Source of the DNA: Betaproteobacteria bacterium
Lineage (GTDB): Bacteria > Pseudomonadota > Gammaproteobacteria > Burkholderiales > Usitatibacteraceae
Reading direction: 5' to 3'
Assembly (NCBI GenBank): GCA_016711875.1
Contig: JADJSD010000011.1
Coordinates: forward strand, 1-64,000
Length of the DNA stretch: 64,000 bases
Each line of letters starts with the position of its first letter. Within the stretch, counting starts at the first letter, position 1. The notes beneath the pieces were generated by a model that saw nothing but the letters and a program-made list of their open reading frames with translations, made no database searches and had not been told where the DNA came from. The translations under genes and the position numbers were made by a program. Shown here piece by piece: positions 1 to 8,338 of the stretch.

Positions 1-1619
1 TCTTCAACAAGTACCCGGAGTTGCAGCAGTTGGTCGCGCACCTCTCCGACGCCGACATCGACCGCCTGCGCCGCGGCGGCCACGACCCGGTGAAGGTCTT
101 CTCCGCGTACTGGCATGCCGCGCGCCACACCGGGCAACCCACGGTCATCCTCGCCCAGACGAAGAATGGTTACGGCATGGGCACGGCGGGGCAGGGGCGC
201 ATGACGACCCACCAGCAGAAGAAGCTCGATACCGAGGAGCTCGCCGCCTTCCGCGAGCGCTTCTCGCTGCCGCTCACGGACGCGCAGGTGGAAGGCTGCG
301 AGTACCACCGCCCGCCGCGCGAATCGCCCGAGATGCAGTACCTGCACGCGCGCCGCGAGAAGCTTGGCGGCTACCTGCCGCAGCGCCGCGCGCTCGCCCC
401 GGCGCTCGAGACGCCCGCCGCGGGCGCGTTCGCGAAGTTCGCGCTCGAGGCCGCCGGCAAGGAGATGTCGACCACGGTCGCCTTCGTGCGCATGGTGGGC
501 TCGCTCCTGCGCGACCCGGCCCTCGGCCGGCGCATCGTGCCCATCATCGCCGACGAGGCGCGCACCTTCGGCATGGCGGACCTCTTCCGGCAGGTGGGCA
601 TCTATTCGCCGCTCGGCCAGCTCTACCAGCCCGAGGACCGCGAGCAGCTGAGCTTCTACAAGGAGGCCGTGGACGGCCAGATCCTCGAGGAGGGCATCAA
701 CGAGGCCGGCGCCATCGCCTCGTGGGTGGCGGCGGCGACGAGCTACAGCGCGCATGGCGTCGCGATGCTGCCGATGTACATCTACTACTCGATGTTCGGC
801 TTCCAGCGCGTGGGCGATGCCATCTGGGCGGCGGCGGACTCGCGCTCGCGCGGCTTCCTGCTGGGGGCGACGGCGGGGCGCACCACCCTCTCCGGCGAGG
901 GGCTGCAGCACCAGGACGGCACGAGCCACCTCATCGCCTCCACCATCCCCAACTGCCGCTCCTACGACCCGGCGTACGCCTACGAGCTGGCTGTGATCCT
1001 CGAGGACGGCATGCGCCGCATGCTGAAGGACCGCGAGGATGTCTTCTACTACGTGACGATGATGAACGAGAGCTATGCGCAGCCCTCGATGCCCGAGGGC
1101 GCGCGCGAGGGCATCCTGCGCGGCATGCACCGGGTGCGGGAGACTGCGGGCGCGAAGGTGCGTTTGCTCGGCGCGGGCACGATCCTGGGCGAGGCGCTGG
1201 CGGCGGCGGAACTGCTCGCCGCCGACTGGGGCGTCGCCGCCGACGTGTTCTCGGTGACGAGCTTCACCGAGCTTCGCCGCGAGGCGATGGCGGCCTCACG
1301 CGAGACGCGGCTCCGGGGAGCGGGGCCGGTGCCCTGGATCGCGCGCCAGTTGCCGAAGTCGGGCGCGCCGGTCGTCGCGGCGAGCGATTACGTGAGCGCG
1401 GTGGCGGACCTCGTGCGGCCCTGGATCGCGGACAGCTTCACGGCGCTCGGGACGGATGGCTTCGGGCGCAGCGACACGCGGGCGAACCTCAGGCGGTTCT
1501 TCGAGGTGGATCGACACTCGATCGCCGTCGCCGCGCTGGCGGGGGTCGATGCCGAGAAGTCGCGCAAGGCGGTGCGGCGCTACGGCTTGGAAGCCATGGC
1601 GCCGCCCTGGACCCGCTGA
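1..1619 (+). CDS. aceE: Pyruvate dehydrogenase E1 component, homodimeric type (5' end outside window)
   Basis: Thiamine-diphosphate E1 subunit of the pyruvate dehydrogenase complex. It decarboxylates pyruvate and passes the acetyl group to the E2 lipoyl domain. Reading frame 3 is open from the first base, so the start lies upstream; about 535 of the usual ~890 residues are visible. Recognisable segments are 'TKNGYGMG' near the N-terminal edge, the long central transketolase-like region with 'GEGLQHQDGTSH', and the C-terminal region with 'SVTSFTEL' and 'ASDYV', typical of the AceE rather than the alpha/beta E1 type. It stops 7 bp before the convergent end of the next gene. No E2 or E3 gene follows. 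Confidence 0.95.
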   Translation, partial: FNKYPELQQLVAHLSDADIDRLRRGGHDPVKVFSAYWHAARHTGQPTVILAQTKNGYGMGTAGQGRMTTHQQKKLDTEELAAFRERFSLPLTDAQVEGCEYHRPPRESPEMQYLHARREKLGGYLPQRRALAPALETPAAGAFAKFALEAAGKEMSTTVAFVRMVGSLLRDPALGRRIVPIIADEARTFGMADLFRQVGIYSPLGQLYQPEDREQLSFYKEAVDGQILEEGINEAGAIASWVAAATSYSAHGVAMLPMYIYYSMFGFQRVGDAIWAAADSRSRGFLLGATAGRTTLSGEGLQHQDGTSHLIASTIPNCRSYDPAYAYELAVILEDGMRRMLKDREDVFYYVTMMNESYAQPSMPEGAREGILRGMHRVRETAGAKVRLLGAGTILGEALAAAELLAADWGVAADVFSVTSFTELRREAMAASRETRLRGAGPVPWIARQLPKSGAPVVAASDYVSAVADLVRPWIADSFTALGTDGFGRSDTRANLRRFFEVDRHSIAVAALAGVDAEKSRKAVRRYGLEAMAPPWTR

Positions 1620-1626
1620 ACCCGGC

Positions 1627-3717
1627 TTACTTCAGGAGGGCTGCCGCGTCGCGCAGTCCGCGCGTGAACTCGGCAGGCGCATCCTCGTCGAGCATCAGGC
1701 GCTGTCGCAGCATGTCGTTGATCTTCCACAGCCGCTGGAAGTAGTACCCCGACAGCGTGAAGTAGCGCTCTTCCACAGATCGCCTCGGGTCGCCGCTCGC
1801 CGCCCGCGCGGCCGCCGTCTTGGGCAGGGGAATCATCTGCCCCGACCCCTCGCAGCCGTCGGGACCGCCATTGGCCGTCGAGCGCAGCGACCACCCGGTG
1901 TAAGTCGCCAGCGGCACGCTCACGTCGGGCAGGCGGATTCCGGCGATCTCGTTGCCGTCGGCGTCGGTCTTCGGCACGAAGGTCGGGTAGATCTTGCCGT
2001 TGGCCGGGTTGTCGAAGAACGGTGTCGTGGTGACGGGCGGGTTCACGGTCATGATGCCCAGGTGGAACTGCGGGCCGTAGTCGAGCAGGTAGCGCGTGGA
2101 CTTGAGGCCCGTGTACTGCACCCCGGGAATGACGGGAAATCCCGCGGACGCCTGCGGCAGCGGCGCGACGAGCGTGCCATCGGCGAGTTTCGGGATCTCG
2201 CTCGGCGGCGGCTCGATGCCCCGGCTCGCCCAGTCGTCGAGCGTCACCCAGAGCGCGCGCAGCACCGGGTTCGCGTTGAGCGGGTTGCCGAACTGCTGGC
2301 AATTGCCGCGCGAGGCGCCGTTTCCGGTGCCGTGCTGGTTGCTCGACATCAGGTAATAGCGCGCATAGGGCGGGTCGGCCAGGTCCGCTGTGCCGGCCGG
2401 ATTGGTGTGGAAGAGCGAGGCACCCTTCACCCAGTACTCGTTGGACGAATAGACCTCCAACGCGAGCGGGCAGGTGTTGGTCTCCAGGCACCGGTCGTAG
2501 CGGCCAGCGGTCTTCCCGGTCAGGGGATCCGTCGTCTTCTGGTGCGCGAAGGGGAAGATGCCCTCGGCAAAGAGCTGGTCCTGGCGATTGCGCTGAGTGC
2601 GGTTTGGCTGCGAGAAGCGCAGGTTCAGGTTGAGCCCGTCCCCTGCGGCGATCCACTGCAGCATGCCGTCGAATACCTTGCGGCCGGACTCGTCCTCGTT
2701 GAAGCCCAGGAGCCGGAAGTCGTTGAGCAGGCGCCCCGGCTGCGACAGCACGTAGGTGTAGACGTACCAGATGTTGCCGGCGAGCGGGTTGGCGGTGCCG
2801 GCATCGTCCGCGTCGGCGTAACGCAGGAACGAGTTCCAGTCGCGCACCGCCGCCATCCCGAGGCCGTTCACCGTCGGGTCCTTGGCGGTGTACGAGAACT
2901 CGTAGATGTCGTGGGCCTTGAACGTCGTCCCTTCGGGCAGCAGGCGGATGTGCGTCGGATCGACGAACTCCCATCCCGTGGCGGGTACGACCTGGGGCGT
3001 GTCGTCGAGGCGGGCGCGCTGCGTGAGGCGCGCGCCAGCCTTGTCGAGGCTTGCCGCAGGGTAGCTCAGCGTGTAGCCCGTCGTCGTCGAGTTGCCCATG
3101 ACGATGTACTCATAGGACGGACCCGTGATCGTCGAGCCGTCCGGGTTCTTCGCGAGCGGCAGCTTGATGGTCGCGTTGAAGTTGGCGCCGTTCGTCCCGG
3201 CGGAGAAATCCCATCCGCTGAAGACCATCGTGTAGCCGCGCGGCGCAAGAAAGGTGCCGGCCGGGTTGGTCGATGCGCCGGGGTCGTTGCCGCCAGTGGA
3301 GCGGTTGAACGCGCCAAAGGTCTTGCCGCCGCGGTTGGGAGGCTCGTACATCATCCGCCGGTTGCCCTTGGCCATGTCCACGGGCTTCAGCATGTAGAAG
3401 TCGAACGAGTACTCGACGTTGCCGCGGGCGTTGCGGGGAGCGAGCCCGATGTCCACGATCATGTTGTTGAGGCGCGTGGCCGGGTTCACCTCACCGTAGG
3501 CGACGCCCACGACGCGTTCATAGGCGCCGACCGCCTCGAACTCGAAGCCGCCGTAGGCGGGCGTTCGCGAGGTGATCTCGATCCGGGTGATCCGGGCCTC
3601 GACGAGCCCGGCGCTGAGGGTGGCTAGAGCGAATGCGCCGCAGGCGGCGGCGCGGAGCAGGCGGGACGATCCGGCGCGATGGCCGGTGGCCCCCGCCGTT
3701 CGGCGAGCGGATGACAT
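1627..3717 (-). CDS. Secreted alpha/beta-hydrolase-domain protein, about 696 aa
   Basis: The protein starts with a basic N-terminus and a hydrophobic stretch (about residues 15-38) ending near 'GLVEA', consistent with a Sec signal peptide. The body resembles the large secreted 'alpha/beta hydrolase domain' proteins of proteobacteria and actinobacteria ('YGGFEFEAVGAYERV', 'RGYTMVFSGWD', 'YHP'-poor, C-terminal 'GYYFQRLWKIND'). I do not see an obvious canonical GxSxG nucleophile elbow, so catalytic activity is uncertain. I chose the ATG at 3717 because GGGGAGA lies six bases upstream; an in-frame ATG at 3732 would add five residues. It converges on aceE. Substrate unknown. Confidence 0.75.
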   Translation of the reverse strand: MSSARRTAGATGHRAGSSRLLRAAACGAFALATLSAGLVEARITRIEITSRTPAYGGFEFEAVGAYERVVGVAYGEVNPATRLNNMIVDIGLAPRNARGNVEYSFDFYMLKPVDMAKGNRRMMYEPPNRGGKTFGAFNRSTGGNDPGASTNPAGTFLAPRGYTMVFSGWDFSAGTNGANFNATIKLPLAKNPDGSTITGPSYEYIVMGNSTTTGYTLSYPAASLDKAGARLTQRARLDDTPQVVPATGWEFVDPTHIRLLPEGTTFKAHDIYEFSYTAKDPTVNGLGMAAVRDWNSFLRYADADDAGTANPLAGNIWYVYTYVLSQPGRLLNDFRLLGFNEDESGRKVFDGMLQWIAAGDGLNLNLRFSQPNRTQRNRQDQLFAEGIFPFAHQKTTDPLTGKTAGRYDRCLETNTCPLALEVYSSNEYWVKGASLFHTNPAGTADLADPPYARYYLMSSNQHGTGNGASRGNCQQFGNPLNANPVLRALWVTLDDWASRGIEPPPSEIPKLADGTLVAPLPQASAGFPVIPGVQYTGLKSTRYLLDYGPQFHLGIMTVNPPVTTTPFFDNPANGKIYPTFVPKTDADGNEIAGIRLPDVSVPLATYTGWSLRSTANGGPDGCEGSGQMIPLPKTAAARAASGDPRRSVEERYFTLSGYYFQRLWKINDMLRQRLMLDEDAPAEFTRGLRDAAALLK

Positions 3718-4065
3718 GAATGGTCTCCCCATGCGGCCGTCGTCGCGGCCTTTCTCGGTGGCGGATCCGTGCCGGGGCGGACGGAGCTTTGGGTGACATC
3801 GGCACGGACGTCGGGCGCCCAGAAATGCCGGGTCGCCGCTATCGCCGGAAAGGCGACGAATCGGGGAGCGGTTCGTGCCCCGACCGGACGTCCCGAGGAT
3901 GGCTCGTCGGGACCGTGGCGCACCGCGAAGGATGCGCAGGGCTGCCGGTACGTGGAGGATCCGGCATGCGATGGCCCCGGCGTTTGCGGCGGGGTGACGG
4001 ATGTTGGCGCCGTGCCCGTCCGCGGTTCCTTGACTCGCGTCAAGAATCGGCGGGCGTTCCGGGCT
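3718..4065. other. Gene-free interval between the hydrolase and the CBS locus
   Basis: About 350 bases with no convincing coding frame. The only structured element I see is the 16-bp palindrome at 4029-4044, listed separately. It must contain the promoter of the hydrolase gene on the minus strand, but no clear -35/-10 pair stands out. Confidence 0.5.
4029..4044. promoter_or_regulatory. FNR/CRP-type palindrome CTTGAC-N4-GTCAAG
   Basis: Perfect 6-bp inverted repeat with a 4-base centre, fitting the TTGA-N6-TCAA pattern bound by FNR/Anr/FixK-type regulators. It lies 22 bases beyond the stop of the CBS locus and about 310 bases upstream of the hydrolase start, so its target is unclear. Confidence 0.4.
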
Positions 4066-4487
4066 TCAGCGCAGAGAAAGGCGCCTCTGTGTTTCGGACA
4101 CGAATTCCTCCATGTCAGGATCCAGCGCGCTGCGCGAAGAGACGATCCCCACGGGCTCGCCGTTCTTCACCACCGGGACATGCCGGAACCCGCCCTCGAA
4201 CATCAGCAACAGCGCCCTGCCGAAAGTCTCTTCGGGCGTGACGGTCGCCGGCTGCGGCGTCATCACCTCGTCCAGGCGCGTGGCGCGCGGTCGCGCCCTT
4301 CGGCGATCACGCGAAACACGGCATCGCGCTCCGTGAAGATGCCCACGAGGCGCTTGTCCTCGACGACCATGATCGCACCCACGTTCTTCTTCGCCATGAG
4401 CTTCGCGGCCCGCGCGACGGACGTTTCCCGCGCGGCCACCAGCCGCCGCTTCCGGTCCATTACCTCGCTGATCCTCGCCGCGTACAT
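4066..4487 (-). pseudogene. CBS-domain pair protein, interrupted by a one-base frameshift
   Basis: Two tandem CBS motifs, normally an adenosyl-ligand-sensing module in a ~140-aa protein. The first half starts at an ATG (4487) with AGGAGG in front and reads to 'VIAEGRD'. The second half reads in another frame from 'RATRLDEVMTPQPATVTP' to a stop at 4066. Adding one G on the + strand at about 4290 (CGCGGTC to CGCGGGTC) rejoins them as 'GRDPRATRLDEVMTPQP', exactly the usual CBS linker. This is therefore either a very recent mutation or a consensus error; I favour error because the same pattern recurs in the window. An FNR-like site sits upstream. Confidence 0.85.
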
Positions 4488-4535
4488 GTCGGTCCTCCTG
4501 AAAAAACGAGGCTAGTGTCCGAGGCGCGGGCGGGT

Positions 4536-4549
4536 TTGACGAAGATCAG
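4536..4549 (-). promoter_or_regulatory. FNR/Anr-like site upstream of the CBS gene
   Basis: TTGACGAAGATCAG matches TTGA-N6-TCAA at 7 of 8 defined positions. It lies about 50 bases upstream of the CBS start codon, a spacing compatible with activation near -40. CBS proteins of this size are often in oxygen-responsive regulons, so the placement is sensible, but this is pattern matching only. Confidence 0.4.
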
Positions 4550-4569
4550 GGAATCAACGGGCAATGCCC

Positions 4570-5019
4570 TCATTGGCGGTCGAACTTGACCGAGAGCACG
4601 AGAGAGCTCTGGGTCTTCCCGACGCCGGGAATGTGGCCGATGGCATCGAGCACCCCGTCGATCTCCTCCGTCGTCTCGCCCTCCACGAACGCCAAGCTGT
4701 CGAACGCGCCGCTGATGGCGTGAACCGCCTTCACCTGCGGCATCGCCCGGAGGGCGGCCACGACGGATTCGCACTTCTTCGGGTCCACGTCCAGCAGCAC
4801 GTGCACCTGAAGCAGCCGCGCCTCGTAGCGCGGGTTCATGCGCACGGTGAAGCCCGAAATGACCCCACGGGTCATCAGGCGATTGAGGCGCTCGACGACG
4901 GTGGTTCGTGCGAGGCCCAGCCTTCGGGCCAGGGCGGCCGTGGAAAGGCGCGCGTCCTCCCGCAGCAGGGCGAGGAGGCGCTTGTCGGAATCGTCCAGTG
5001 CTACGGATAGTCGCTTCAT
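4570..5019 (-). CDS. Lrp/AsnC-family transcriptional regulator
   Basis: 149 aa, normal family length. Residues ~1-60 form the N-terminal helix-turn-helix ('DSDKRLLALLREDARLS', 'LARRLGLARTTVVERL'). Residues ~70-145 are the RAM (ligand-binding, oligomerising) domain ('VHVLLDVDPKKCESVV', 'GAFDSLAFVEGETTEEID'). It is transcribed divergently from a lysine-catabolism-like operon with about 100 bp between starts, and that gap carries a strong inverted repeat. It most likely controls the divergent genes in response to an amino acid; lysine is a guess from context. Confidence 0.92.
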   Translation of the reverse strand: MKRLSVALDDSDKRLLALLREDARLSTAALARRLGLARTTVVERLNRLMTRGVISGFTVRMNPRYEARLLQVHVLLDVDPKKCESVVAALRAMPQVKAVHAISGAFDSLAFVEGETTEEIDGVLDAIGHIPGVGKTQSSLVLSVKFDRQ

Positions 5020-5022
5020 GCC

Positions 5023-5057
5023 GTCATTATGACGTACTGTTGCCGATATTACGTCAT
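5023..5057. promoter_or_regulatory. Inverted-repeat operator cluster for the divergent Lrp regulator
   Basis: Arms ATGACGTA (5029-5036) and TACGTCAT (5050-5057) are a perfect 8-bp inverted repeat with a 13-bp spacer, so arm centres are 21 bp apart, two helical turns. The left arm also forms GTCAT-T-ATGAC (5023-5033). GTCAT/ATGAC half-sites thus occur three times on one helix face, as expected for an Lrp-family octamer or dimer pair. The site begins 3 bp upstream of the Lrp start codon, suggesting autoregulation as well as control of the enzyme genes. Confidence 0.65.
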
Positions 5058-5122
5058 TTCATGGGCTACAAACCGACAAGGCCCGCTGCTAGAGTCGCCC
5101 CTTCGAAATCGAGGACATGACC

Positions 5123-6259
5123 ATGGCCAAGACGAGAGTGGTGCTGGCGGGCGCGGGGAAGATCGGCGAGGCCATCGTGGCACTCCTGGTCCCGACGGGC
5201 GACTACGAGGTGACGATCGTCGAGCAGGACGCGGCTCGCCTCGAGGCGTTCGCGGCACAGGGGCTTCGCACCGTCGCGTGCGAGATCGGCGACGTGGCGG
5301 CGCTCGCCCCGGTGCTCGCGGGACACCACGCCGTGATCTCGGCCTGCCCGTACTACCTGACGCCCACCGTGGCGCGCGCCGCGCTCGAGGCCGGCGTGCA
5401 CTACTTCGACCTCACCGAGGACGTGGAGTCCACGCGCGTCGTGAAGCGGCTGGCGGAAGGCGCGCGCACGGCGTTCGTCCCGCAGTGCGGCCTCGCCCCC
5501 GGTTTCATCTCGATCGCCGCGTACGGCGCCGCGAAGGGGTTCGACAGGCTGCGCGACGTTCGCATGCGCGTGGGAGCCCTGCCGATATTCCCGAGCAACG
5601 CGCTCAAGTACAACCTCACCTGGAGCACCGACGGCCTCATCAACGAGTACTGCAACCCGTGCGAGGCCATCTTCGACGGCGTGCAGCGCGAGGTGCCCGC
5701 CCTCGAGCAGGTGGAGGAGTTCTCGCTGGACGGCGTGCAGTACGAGGCCTTCAACACCTCCGGCGGCCTGGGCACGCTCTGCGAGACGCTCGCGGGACGC
5801 GTCGAGAACCTCGACTACAAGACGGTGCGCTACCCCGGCCACCGCGACATCGTGAAGATGCTCGTGCGCGACCTGCGCCTCGCGCAGAACCGCGGCGTGC
5901 TCAAGGACGTCTTCGAGGCCGCCATCCCCATGACCACGCAGGACGTGGTGCTCGTCTTCGTCACCGTGACGGGCTGGAAGGGCGGGCGCCTCACGCAGGA
6001 GACGTTCGTGCGCAAGGTGTACGCCGGCCGCGTGCACGGCAAGCTCCTCTCGGCCATCCAGCTCACCACCGCCGCCGGCATCTGCGCCATGGTGGACCTG
6101 CACCGGGACGGCAAGCTCCCGGCGAAGGGCTTCGTGCGCCAGGAGCAGGCCTCGCTCGAGGACTTCCTCGCCAACCGCTTCGGCAGGCACTATGCGGGCG
6201 AAGGCAACAACCACTCGGAGTCCGCGAATGACGCTTCCCCCGCCCGGCACGCTGCCTGA
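5123..6259 (+). CDS. Saccharopine dehydrogenase-family protein, likely lysine 6-dehydrogenase type
   Basis: 378 aa. A Rossmann fold opens the protein ('VVLAGAGKIGEAIVALL', residues ~5-25), followed by a catalytic domain with 'LTEDVESTRVV', 'FVPQCGLAPGFISIAA' and a saccharopine-reductase-like C-terminal part. Size and single-domain layout fit the NAD(P)-dependent lysine 6-dehydrogenase/saccharopine reductase group, which makes or uses aminoadipate semialdehyde. The next gene encodes the matching semialdehyde dehydrogenase and overlaps by 32 bp, supporting one pathway. I chose the ATG at 5123 because GAGGA is 7 bases upstream; the ATG at 5117 is too close. The exact substrate is inferred. Confidence 0.82.
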   Translation: MAKTRVVLAGAGKIGEAIVALLVPTGDYEVTIVEQDAARLEAFAAQGLRTVACEIGDVAALAPVLAGHHAVISACPYYLTPTVARAALEAGVHYFDLTEDVESTRVVKRLAEGARTAFVPQCGLAPGFISIAAYGAAKGFDRLRDVRMRVGALPIFPSNALKYNLTWSTDGLINEYCNPCEAIFDGVQREVPALEQVEEFSLDGVQYEAFNTSGGLGTLCETLAGRVENLDYKTVRYPGHRDIVKMLVRDLRLAQNRGVLKDVFEAAIPMTTQDVVLVFVTVTGWKGGRLTQETFVRKVYAGRVHGKLLSAIQLTTAAGICAMVDLHRDGKLPAKGFVRQEQASLEDFLANRFGRHYAGEGNNHSESANDASPARHAA

Positions 6260-7760
6260 GCGCGCCCGCAGCCTCGCGAAGTCCCTTGGCGTCGACCTGC
6301 CGGCGCACGAGGGCGGCGACCTCGTCGTGCGCACGCCCGTCACGGGCGAGGCGATCGCGCGGCTGAAGGCGCAGTCCCCGGCCGACGTGGCGGGGGCGGT
6401 CGAGCGGGCCCATGCAGCCTTCCTCGCCTGGCGCCTCGTGCCGGCACCCCGGCGGGGCGAAGTCGTCCGCGCATTCGGCGAGCGGCTTCGCGCGCACAAG
6501 GCGGCGCTCGGCGAGATCGTCACCCTGGAGGCCGGCAAGATCCGCTCCGAGGGCCTGGGCGAAGTGCAGGAGATCATCGACATCTGCGATTTCGCGGTCG
6601 GCCTCTCGCGCCAGCTCCACGGCCTCACCATCGCCTCCGAACGCCCCGGCCATCGCATGATGGAGACGTGGCATCCGCTGGGCGTGGTGGGCGTCATCAC
6701 CGCGTTCAACTTTCCGGCGGCGGTGTGGGGCTGGAACGCCGCGCTCGCCTTTGTGTGCGGCGACTCGGTCGTATGGAAGCCTTCCGAGAAAGCGCTCCTC
6801 ACCGCGCTCTGCTGCCACGCGATCTGGAAAACGACGCTTGCCGCGTTCCCCGACCTGCCGCAGGACATCGGTGAACTCGTCATCGGCGGCGCGCCGGCCG
6901 GCGAGGCGCTGGCGGACCACCCGCGCGTCCCGCTCGTGAGCGCCACGGGCAGCACGCGCATGGGCCGGCTCGTGGCGCCTCGCGTCGCGGCGCGCTTCGG
7001 CCGCACGATCCTCGAACTCGGCGGCAACAACGCCGCGATCGTCGCCCCGAGCGCGGACCTGGACCTCGCCGTGCGCGGCATCGCCTTCTCCGCCGTCGGC
7101 ACCGCCGGCCAGCGCTGCACGACCCTGCGGCGGCTCATCGTGCACGCCTCGCTTCGCGACGAACTGCTCGCGCGCCTCAAGAGCGCTTACGCGAGCCTGC
7201 CCATCGGCAGCCCGCTCGAGGCCGGCACCCTCGTGGGCCCGCTCATCGACGGTGCGGCGTTCGAGGCCATGCAGGCGGCGCTGATGGCTTCGCGTTCGCA
7301 GGGCGCCACCGTCACCGGCGGCGCGCGGCGCGAGTTCGCCGGGTTCGGGGAGGCCTTCTACGCCGAGCCCGCGATCTGCGAATGGGGCGAGGCCGGCGAA
7401 GTCACGCGCCACGAGACCTTCGCCCCTATCCTGCACGTGATCCCGTACCGCGATTTCGACGAGGCGGTGGCCATCCAGAACGACGTGCCGCAGGGCCTCG
7501 CCTCCAGCATCTTCACCCGCGACCTGGCGGAGGCCGAGCGCTTCGTGTCCGCGGCCGGCAGCGACTGCGGCATCGCCAACGTGAACATCGGCCCCTCGGG
7601 CGCGGAGATCGGCGGGGCTTTCGGCGGCGAGAAGGAGACGGGCGGCGGGCGCGAGTCGGGGAGCGATTCGTGGAAGGCCTACATGCGCCGCGCGACGAAT
7701 ACGATCAATTATTCGGGCGCGTTGCCGCTGGCGCAGGGTGTGAAGTTCGATATCGGCTAG
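6228..7760 (+). CDS. Aldehyde dehydrogenase, ALDH7/aminoadipate-semialdehyde type
   Basis: 510 aa NAD(P)+-dependent aldehyde dehydrogenase. The nucleophile region 'GTAGQRCTTLRRLIVH' is characteristic of the ALDH7A1/AmaB group, which oxidises alpha-aminoadipate semialdehyde to aminoadipate in lysine breakdown. The cofactor-binding 'VSATGSTRMGR', general-base region 'ILELGGNNAAIV' and C-terminal 'GGAFGGEKETGGGRESGSDSW' are all present. The start at 6228 overlaps the upstream gene by 32 bp, so translation is likely coupled. Together with the Lrp regulator this looks like a lysine-degradation operon. Confidence 0.9.
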   Translation: MTLPPPGTLPERARSLAKSLGVDLPAHEGGDLVVRTPVTGEAIARLKAQSPADVAGAVERAHAAFLAWRLVPAPRRGEVVRAFGERLRAHKAALGEIVTLEAGKIRSEGLGEVQEIIDICDFAVGLSRQLHGLTIASERPGHRMMETWHPLGVVGVITAFNFPAAVWGWNAALAFVCGDSVVWKPSEKALLTALCCHAIWKTTLAAFPDLPQDIGELVIGGAPAGEALADHPRVPLVSATGSTRMGRLVAPRVAARFGRTILELGGNNAAIVAPSADLDLAVRGIAFSAVGTAGQRCTTLRRLIVHASLRDELLARLKSAYASLPIGSPLEAGTLVGPLIDGAAFEAMQAALMASRSQGATVTGGARREFAGFGEAFYAEPAICEWGEAGEVTRHETFAPILHVIPYRDFDEAVAIQNDVPQGLASSIFTRDLAEAERFVSAAGSDCGIANVNIGPSGAEIGGAFGGEKETGGGRESGSDSWKAYMRRATNTINYSGALPLAQGVKFDIG

Positions 7761-7774
7761 CGGGGCGCGACACC

Positions 7775-7869
7775 ATTCGCCGGCCCGAAGCGCCACGGGC
7801 CCGTCACCGGCCGGCGAATTGGGGCCCGAATCCGCCTCTTTTCGGGCTTCCGCCGCGGCCGCGGCCGCG
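7775..7869. repeat. Cluster of inverted repeats after the ALDH gene
   Basis: Three structured elements lie in the 139-bp gap. An 11-bp perfect inverted repeat ATTCGCCGGCC/GGCCGGCGAAT spans 7775-7785 and 7809-7819. A hairpin GCCCGAA/TTCGGGC spans 7824-7830 and 7841-7847. A 16-bp GC-only palindrome lies at 7854-7869. No U-run follows, so this is not a canonical intrinsic terminator, but it could stall RNA polymerase or protect the upstream mRNA end. Confidence 0.5.
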
Positions 7870-7899
7870 TAGCGTAGGTTCCAGGAGCCCTACGCACCC

Positions 7900-8322
7900 A
7901 TGACGCCCAAGGAACTCAAGTTGCTCAAGTCGGATTCGCCCCTGGTCGCGGACGTGATCACGGGCATCGACCTCGCCGATCCCGCGCCGCGGACGCTGGT
8001 GCTCGGCGTCACGGCGGACCTGCACACCTGGCATGTCTACCTGGGGCGCGACGGGGCCATCCACCGGGTGGTCTACGACGCGGGGGGCGTTCGCCTGTCG
8101 CACACGCCGGAGGAGCGGATCGCCGCCAATGAGGACTACGTGCCGGTGCGGCGCGCGTGCCCGGAGGCCTGCGACTTCGAGTTCTGCCTGAAGCTGCGGC
8201 AGCACGGGCTCGCGCTGCCTTTTGCCGCCTGGGACGGCACGCGGGACCTCGCGCAGGCGTTCCACGGTCTCCTCGACGAGGAACTCGAGGACGCCCGGCC
8301 CGTCGCGATCCGGGCGGCCTGA
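7900..8322 (+). CDS. Unrecognised 140-aa protein
   Basis: I do not recognise a family. The protein is soluble, with no signal peptide or membrane segment. A beta-rich first half ('TLVLGVTADLHTWHVYLGRDG') is followed by 'YDAGGVRLSHTPEERI' and a short region with two cysteines ('RRACPEACDFEFCLKL') that could bind metal or form a disulfide. The C-terminus is acidic. It starts with ATG preceded by 'aggagcc', and codon use matches its neighbours, so I believe it is real. It converges on a DUF2505-like gene. Confidence 0.6.
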   Translation: MTPKELKLLKSDSPLVADVITGIDLADPAPRTLVLGVTADLHTWHVYLGRDGAIHRVVYDAGGVRLSHTPEERIAANEDYVPVRRACPEACDFEFCLKLRQHGLALPFAAWDGTRDLAQAFHGLLDEELEDARPVAIRAA

Positions 8323-8338
8323 AGCCGGCCCGGCCCCG

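Noticed and set aside
1456..3627. 723-codon + strand frame opposite the secreted hydrolase
   Set aside because: Runs through the aceE 3' end into the antisense of a gene with a signal peptide; no recognisable domains.
7854..7869. 16-bp CGCGGCCGCGGCCGCG palindrome as a specific protein site
   Set aside because: Pure G/C alternation is likely by chance in this composition; mentioned only as part of the hairpin cluster.
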